Below are positions 15,101-21,311 of a stretch of 21,311 bases of DNA, one piece after another. The DNA lies in the NCBI GenBank assembly GCA_003427395.1, contig BFEA01000024.1, forward strand, positions 2,934,850 to 2,956,160, in the 5' to 3' direction. Under the pieces are notes generated by a model. It saw only the letters and a program-made list of their open reading frames with translations. It did no database searches and had not been told where the DNA came from. The first letter of the stretch is position 1; each line of letters opens with the position of its first letter. Position numbers and translations under genes: made by a program. This stretch comes from Chara braunii (lineage: Eukaryota > Streptophyta > Charophyceae > Charales > Characeae).

Positions 15101-18100
15101 GCTTGGGAAGTAACGAGGCTGGCTGGAACGGTGTCGCTGGATGCGCTCAGGATGCTGGTCCTGCAACAGGTATTTGCAGTGATGACGGGGGAGCGACATT
15201 TTCTCCAAATGGTACCGTCAACACTGGAAGGGAAGCTCTGCAGGAAGACAAAGCTACGAGTGGGCATGTTCCAGAAAACAATGACGCAGAAGCAAGGGGA
15301 TGTAGCGGCGGTGAAGTCACTAACAGAGGTAGTAGTGTTGGCATGGTTCTTTCCTTGATACACATTGTTGCTGAATGTGGTGAAGGGGTTATGAAACAGG
15401 GCCCTGCAAATGGCGATGGTGTGATGTGCCACAACACCAAGGCCACGGAACAAGGAGCTGCTGTGAATGGGCTTGTTTCAATGCCAGACAGAAAAAGATT
15501 ATGCGCAGACCGCAGTGAACAAGTATCGCTTGCACGAGGGCATGCTGAGCCTGATGCATGGAGGCATGCCTCTGCTGCAGCCTCGTCCTCTCCCACCCAG
15601 GATTTGCAAATCGTTAATTGCCAAACGTGTGTGCCAGCAGCAGCTGAACTTGCAAGCAATGCTGATGAAGGTGCTCATTTAGAGGGAAGCTGTGTTACCC
15701 CCTCTATAGGAGATTCTGCTATTGCTGATGTGGATGAAGGGGCAACTGCACAGGGGCGTGATGTGCTTGATGAAGGTAAGTCCGCGTTGTCGGCAGTCGC
15801 TGTCTCGCTCGACCATGATGTTCTTGTTATGGGCTCCCCAACGCAGGCGTTAGGTGGTGAACATGCAACACCTTTCTTGGAAGGTTGTCGTCCAACGAGA
15901 AATGCCAAAGGTGTGGATGAAGGCGAGGTCAGACTGACAGAACATGGGTGCATTGGAGATCCCAATGATGGTGTTGCCAAAGGCAACGATGATTCATTGT
16001 TGCTGGACAGCCATGCTCCCTTGAGGTCCAGCGGTGACAATCGAGTTCGCAATCGTAACTGCATGGATGGTGCCCCTTGTAATGAAGATGGCAAGGCTCA
16101 GCAATGTACTGCTTGCGAAGTTGTCAGACCCAGCGTCCTTGCCTTGCCTTGCAGTCAGGAAGGTATTTGTGATCCCAGCAAGTCAGCCACTGGCTTCTCT
16201 CAACCTCCCAAGCGGAATGATGGAGGACTGGTTGGGATCAATGGTCGCCACAATTCAGTTACTTGTGATCAGATTGTGATTGTGAGGCAACATAGGGCTC
16301 CTGGTGCGGAGGAATCGCCTGAGGCTGGCACATCTGGTTGGTCTGACACTGTTGTGACTGCTTGCCTGAACGAGTCTGGTACAGACTTCCATGCTTCCAA
16401 AGTGAAGGAAGGTGAACTGGTCTGTGCTGTCAACTGTGCTGACGGTGCTGCCAGTGATCATAAGAACCATGCAGGCAACGGACATTCTGGCAACGATGGT
16501 GCTGCTGGAGCTGCCAGGTCCTTGTTGCACTATACACAAATTGATCGCCATCACAGCAACTTGGGAGTCCATTGCGCTTGTAAGCCTGGCAATCACAAGC
16601 CGCTGAATGACTGTGAGTTTGCCAATGATGGTGCTGGCAGCGGTAATTGTATCGGGCATGCAGATTGCACTGGTGGTAGTGATGCTGATTGTCAGCGAGA
16701 AGACTATGCTGCTGTAAGTTTGACAGGTGCTTTAGTCAAACCTACTCCTGAAGGTCAAGATGTTGGAGATCTGAAGGTCTTTGGCAATGGTGATACTGGC
16801 AATCTCAACAGTGATAATATCGGAGAAGGTGACAGGAGGCCTCAACCCTGCAGTGGTGGAAGTGGCACATGTGTTGCTGGTAGTTATGCCCCTGATGTGA
16901 GCAGTGGAAGTGGGAGGGAGAGTGATGCTTCTGTTGCAGGCATCATTGATTGTAGTGAAGTGTGTGCCGATGATATCCCCATGGCAGTTGATGGTTGTCG
17001 TGATACTCATGTTCCGCTTGTGTTGGGAGGACAAGGGGATTCTGTGGTTGCCCGGCTGACCGAAGGATATGGGAGGAGCAGTGCTGATGATGGCAAGAGG
17101 AATGAACATGTTCGTGGTGGTGGCACACCCATTCGTTATGCCTGCAACAACCTATCTGGGAAGTCTGAGGACCTCTGTGACCAGAAGTGCAATTCTACTG
17201 GTCAAATCCTTGGAGCAATGACAGAAATTGCCAAGCGTGAGGAGAAGCCTTCAGGAGTAGGTGGTGGACAGGATGACGATCTTGGTGATGATCATGTCGC
17301 AACTCATGCTGGAGAGGCTCAAGGGAAGAGTGATGGGGGGGATGTAGGAGAGGATGCGGGATGTGGGAGAAGCAGTGGTCCACGACCAGTTGTAAAAGAT
17401 GACAATGCGGGGGAGGAGCCTTCTTCAGGAGGTGGTGGCCACGGCGATCTTCTTAGAGATTGCCTCTCATGTCACGACCTTGTCATTAGTCTTTTTGAAA
17501 ATGCTGAATGTAACTGTGCTGCGAATGTGCCAACTGGTGAAACCTGTGGAAGGGGGAACAGCCATGGGCTAGAGCTAGAGTTCGATGAGGCTGTTAATCG
17601 GCCTCCGGTGGGAGATGGGTGCCATGTTGCCACACTTGGGAACGGCCTTGCCAAGAGTCATGCAAGAGACAGTGAAAAGGAGGGCAGTGCAAGCCGTGGT
17701 GAGGCGTGTAAGAGTAGTTGCAGTTCTGAGCCTGCTATGAGTGTTGACAGGCCGGTAGAGGATTCTGTTCTCCAGGGTGGTGACCATGAAGGAGGCATTC
17801 CTCAAGATTGTTGTATCTTCGGTGATGTTGTTACGAGTTCTTCCTGGGATGCTGAAAGAAAGTCCCAAAATTCAGATATACAGCAAAATCAGATATGCAA
17901 GAAAAGGATGAAAAGTAACAGTCCTGAGCCAACTGTAAAGGGTGATAAGGCTGTGGAGGCGCCTTCTCTTGTGGGTGGTACTGTTGAGTATGTCCCATCT
18001 TTTGATCCTTTTTGCATTAGTCTAGGTGGAGACCCTGAAGCGAAAGGTGCTGTGGATGTGCATCCATGTTGTGAAGAAAGGGGCGACCTTGTGTCTATCA

Positions 18101-19845
18101 TAAAAGCTGAGGAGAGCATAGTGGAGCCGTCAGTTGGAGCGAACGGCATTCTTGCAGATGATTCTCCAGGAATTTCTCCAGAAAATTGTGGTGTGGATGT
18201 ACACACCAGGCGAGAGTGTGAGAGGATTGTCACCCCTGTGCAGGTTGAAGTTGCCAACACTAATGTTGAGTTGGCCCCTCTGAGGGCAGGCGATAACGTT
18301 GCTGTTCTTCGAGAGAATCCCATATTTGACGATCCTGCCACAAGTCCATCTAGAATAGGAGCTGATTTGGATGTACTACCTGGATGTGAGCTTAGTACCC
18401 TTGGAGCTGGTGATTACGACGAGGCAGCAGACACCAAGTTCCTCTTTGTCCGTGTTGATGACAGGACCATTAATCCCCTTGGCCATGATGGTGCGCTTGG
18501 TGAGAGGCGTGCTCCCAGTCTTCATTCCTGTCAATCTCGGAGAACAAAGAAGCATCAGAACTCGTTTGGCAGCATTGAACATGGAGGTGCTGGCTCTCTT
18601 TGCCTGCATCCAGACACACTTGAAGAAGTTCCAAGGACGGGCGCCGTTGCAAGCAAGGATGACAGTGACAATGTGTCTGTTACTACGCATGCTCAGACTC
18701 CGGCCATTGACAGTGCTAGTGCAGCCACTGCCACCGCTGCTGTGATGGGGAATGTGGGTGGTGCTAATGGTGGTCAAAGGGAGAGTGATCTTATATTTAA
18801 TGCAGGTCCTACATGCTGGTCAGTGAATACGGATGGTATGTGTGCGCCATATGTCCAACCTGCGAACAGACAGCATGATGGTGGAAGACATAATCATGGC
18901 AGTGGCGATAGTGGTGAGGATGCCAAAGCCTGTGTCGCTGGAGCTGCCAGCGAGCTTGCCTATGATGGAGTAGCTCAGGAGAGTGACATTCCCACTGGTG
19001 GCCTGCAGAGAACTGTACATGAAGAACGGAGCAAATTCTGTAGGACTGGAGTGGAATTGATTAGCAATAGTACAGGGCGTGCTTTTGTTGGGGAGAATGG
19101 TTGTGGCAAGATAAGTAATGGGAATGTGGGCTCTGGGAGTGAGAGCGGGTTAGAGAAGCATGTATCAGTGAACAGCGTGGGTAATGGTATTTGTGTGCAA
19201 CGATCCAGAGGTAAAGGTTTGCACGTATTTTTGTCCGTGAAAGATACAAGCGCTGTTGAAGGGGGGCAAAAGGGTGGATTGGGACAAACTGGGGGTTGTT
19301 GCTCAGTAGATGCTTCACAGAGGATGTTGTCCATTGCCCCCTCTTTCTCTGTGCGCCTCTGTCCATCTTTGAAAGACGGTACGATTGTTATCAACTCTCG
19401 CCATGGCTCTACCGTTCTTTCACAAGCTGTGGAGAACGACAATCATACAATCAGTGGGCGAGATGAAAAAGGCATTGGAGTTGCTGCTGATGATGGAGAC
19501 GATGGTGTAGAAGTTAGGGGTGAGTGCCACAGCTCTGTTTACCCAGTTGCCCGAGACCTTGTTTCTGTAGAGAGGTCTGATACCAAGGGCCACGATTCCG
19601 AAGCTGCAGAAGCCGACCAACAGCACGAACTGAAACAACAAGCAGCATGTACAGTGGATGATTTGAATAAGACAGTGTCTATCCCCTACAAATTCCAATT
19701 GCGTCTGTATGCATCGTCAAAGGAAGCACAGGCTGCAGCAGCGCATTGTGTCCGGTCTCTGGAAAGGAATCGACCGGCCATTTGGAAGCAGATTGGCAAA
19801 AATCGTCGGTCCAAATCTCCTGGAGCAGTGGCACTTCACAGTATG
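12120..19845 (+). CDS. Giant single-exon segment of an uncharacterised acidic repeat protein
   Basis: An open frame of about 2,575 codons; the first ATG is at 12259 (2,529 codons to the donor at 19846, stop of the unspliced frame at 19885-19887). The product is acidic and low-complexity, dominated by Gly, Asp, Ser, Ala, Val and Asn with unusually frequent Cys, and poor in Trp, Tyr and Phe. I see no signal peptide, membrane segment or known domain; long disorder is likely. Numbered from the ATG, a pair of ~45-residue repeats lies at ~187 and ~267 (shared VxADxxMGxVxxxI...C pattern), with a weaker relative at ~1024. A degenerate ~60-residue repeat with ExPSxxGG-like signature recurs at ~1661, 1719, 1780, 1834, 1900, 1956 and 2029. 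Only residues ~2470-2529 look ordered and basic (IPYKFQLRLYASSKEAQ, then a Lys/Arg-rich helix-like stretch), perhaps the start of a domain completed in the next exon. The reading continues upstream of the ATG with the same composition, so the start is uncertain and a 5' exon is likely. That so long a frame survives in such a decayed region argues strongly that it is coding. Confidence 0.85.
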
Positions 19846-19851
19846 GTAAGT
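19846..19851 (+). other. Consensus splice donor ending the giant exon
   Basis: CAGTATG|GTAAGTGGG: GTAAGT is a perfect plant-type 5' splice site and cuts the frame between codons (phase 0) after an ATG codon. The 13 codons that follow before TAA at 19885 would then be intron read-through. If the site is not used, the protein ends at 19887. Confidence 0.6.
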
Positions 19852-19887
19852 GGGATCGAGCACAAAAGAGGAGAACTACAAGAGTAA

Positions 19888-20284
19888 GCGATAACCTGAG
19901 GAGCTTCGAGTAAAGAAGTGAACTGATGAATTGGCTCTGTATGGATGAATGAATTGTCATATTCTGCTTGTTGAGCTCGTTGTTGGTGTATGGACTGGTG
20001 TGCTGCGGCAATTTGCAATTTCTAATTGGAGATGAACATAACACGGCTAGTGTGGCTGGTCTATGGATCCCTAGATCTGCGTCAGAGCACAGAATGGATG
20101 TGTTGGCCCGGCTTGCTCATCTAACCGTGTGCTAATTACCCCAACAAACAATGGGACGTGCGATAAGATGTGTCAGGGTTTCGGGAACCTCAAGCATGAT
20201 GGAAGTCGTCCATTAATGAACATGGTCGCTGTTCTCGGTTTGCTGCAGTTGAAAGAAGGAAAAATGAAAAGTCGTGTTTTCTTC

Positions 20285-20287
<3 letters not shown>
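19888..20287. other. 3' flank or intron of the giant gene
   Basis: About 400 bases with no recognised domain. TGTATGGATGAATGAATTGT near 19938 could serve as a plant-type polyadenylation region if the gene ends at 19887. A possible acceptor GGTTTGCTGCAG ends at 20248, but the frame after it soon runs into a T-rich tract. Neither model is decided by the sequence. Confidence 0.4.

Positions 20288-20314
<27 letters not shown>
20288..20314. repeat. Poly-T tract (27 T)
   Basis: An uninterrupted run of 27 T, followed by AACCACCACTCCCCCCGCCAC. The bases just after it (20311-20335) match 1170-1195 in reverse orientation. Confidence 0.96.
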
Positions 20315-20320
<6 letters not shown>

Positions 20321-20467
20321 CACTCCCCCCGCCACTAAAAAATTCGGGGGACCGGTAGCATAAATTGATGAGGGTTACCAGTTGCATAGCGCGGAGAACC
20401 GGGAGAGGCAAAAACGGAAAATTTGCGAATTGGCGCGGCATGTTTTTCACGGTCTAAACATGGTAAC

Positions 20468-20600
20468 CCCGGACCCGGACACTGGACACTTCCGGACTGT
20501 CTTCCGGACCAGTGTCTGGACCGGTCTGGACTGTCCGGTGATCCGGACATCACCGGAACACCACCAGACACCGGACAGTCCGGACCGGTCCCTGGGTTGC
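20468..20600. repeat. CCGGAC-rich repeat with a 20-bp foldback
   Basis: The tract is built of CCGGAC, GGACACTGG and GTCCGG words. Inside it, 20521-20540 pairs with 20569-20588 as inverted arms with a single mismatch (core GGACTGTCCGGTG / CACCGGACAGTCC perfect), around a 28-base centre that has its own short palindrome. Open frames through it are repeat artefacts. Confidence 0.88.
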
Positions 20601-20840
20601 AAAAATGTCCGGACCTTGGCAGGCACTTACCTGCTTTGCACTCTGTAGTTCAGGCAGCAGAGCACGTGTCTTGCAGCAAATCGACCAGCACATTTAACTA
20701 GCAGACGTGCAGATTTGCAAGTGCAAAGCAGGCACGAGACTAAAGAAACAGAGAATTTTTTTTTGAAAAAAGCTGAGTACGGACGCCGCCCGGGCGGGCG
20801 AAAAAACTGCCCAGAAATATATATATGTTTTTTTCGAAGG

Positions 20841-20873
20841 CGGGGTCCTCCTGTGCTCGGCGAGAGGACCCCG
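20841..20873. repeat. Perfect 10-bp GC-rich hairpin
   Basis: CGGGGTCCTC (20841-20850) and GAGGACCCCG (20864-20873) are exact reverse complements around a 13-base loop. The shape (GGCGGGG...CCCCGAA, near a T-rich run) recalls the hairpin at 309-340. Confidence 0.85.
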
Positions 20874-20926
20874 AATCTGCAATAAAAATTTGGTTTGGGG
20901 GGGGGACGGGTTGTCTGAGATGAAGA

Positions 20927-20948
20927 TTTTTTTTTTTTTTTTTTTTTT
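20927..20948. repeat. Poly-T tract (22 T)
   Basis: An uninterrupted run of 22 T ending at ACACCTGCC. Confidence 0.95.
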
Positions 20949-21009
20949 ACACCTGCCGCCCCTCACGCACCTCGTGCGCCTCACGCGACCTGCTGTGGCG
21001 GCGGTCCTA

Positions 21010-21250
21010 CAAGAAGAAGAAGAAGAAGAAGATGGGCGGAAGAGGAAGAGGAGAGAAGAGGAAGGAGAAGAAGATGAGGGGGAGGCGGAGGAGGAGAGAA
21101 GAAGAAGAAGAAGAAGAAGAAGAAGAAGAAGAAGATGGGCGGAAGAGGAGGAGGAGGAGAGAAGAGGAAGGAGAAGAAGATGAGGGAGAACCAGATGAGA
21201 AAAGAAGAAGAAGAAGAAGAAGAAGAAGAAGAAGAAGAAGAAGAAGAAGA
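21010..21250. repeat. GAA/GGA purine block with a 103-bp tandem duplication
   Basis: The plus strand is almost pure purine. GAAGATGGGCGGAAGAGGA followed by AGAGAAGAGGAAGGAGAAGA and AGATGAGGG occurs from about 21028 and again from about 21131, separated and followed by long (GAA)n runs. No gene is supported; frames through it encode only Arg/Glu/Lys or Leu/Ser. Confidence 0.93.
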
Positions 21251-21311
21251 ATGGTGGCTAGGGTTAAGGCGGCCGTGGAGGGGAATGGCGGCACGGTATG
21301 CTGTTAGGGTA

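Noticed and set aside
21287-21311. Telomere-like TTAGGG near the right edge
   Set aside because: Only isolated single TAGGGTTA / TTAGGG strings, no tandem array.

Overview
This is a eukaryotic nuclear window, most likely from the green plant lineage. The best lineage clue is a U6 snRNA-like sequence on the minus strand near 7.2 kb, whose 3' half has the plant-type form (CACGCATAAATCGAGAAATG then GGTCCAAATTTTT) rather than the animal form. The rest fits a large, repeat-rich genome: long microsatellites (TA, GA, GAA), many 20-35 nt T runs, kilobase-scale purine/pyrimidine-skewed blocks, small inverted-repeat elements, GT-AG style splice signals and no bacterial gene packing. A streptophyte alga such as Chara would fit, but that is inference; the species cannot be read from the window.

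Layout. 1-3.1 kb: a TA microsatellite, two adjacent tandem duplications, then a pyrimidine-rich block followed by a purine-rich block. 3.6-7.0 kb: three copies of one ~110-bp inverted-repeat (MITE-like) element, two of them inside a 217-bp tandem duplication, among pyrimidine-rich and GC-rich repeats. 7.1-7.3 kb: the U6 copy, bounded by perfect 16-bp direct repeats, which marks it as a probable retrocopy. 7.7-10.9 kb: a mosaic of duplicated segments, a ~125-bp tandem array, oppositely oriented relatives of that array inside a 685-bp inverted-repeat-bounded block, poly-T tracts and a (GA)42 microsatellite. A short possible exon lies at 8.0-8.16 kb.

12.1-19.8 kb holds the one convincing gene: a giant, nearly uninterrupted plus-strand coding exon of about 2,575 codons. 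It encodes an acidic, low-complexity protein rich in Gly, Asp, Ser, Ala, Val, Asn and Cys, and I recognise no domain in it. The frame is open upstream of the first ATG, and the 3' end carries a consensus splice donor (ATG|GTAAGT at 19846) 39 bases before the stop, so this is probably an internal exon of a larger gene. By eye it contains a degenerate ~60-residue repeat (about seven copies, residues ~1660-2030) and an 80-residue N-terminal duplication. 19.9-21.3 kb is non-coding and repeat-rich: poly-T tracts, a CCGGAC-rich foldback, a GC hairpin and a duplicated GAA/GGA purine block.

No operon or pathway can be described. The most novel candidate is the giant Cys-containing repeat protein; the best recognised RNA feature is the U6 copy.
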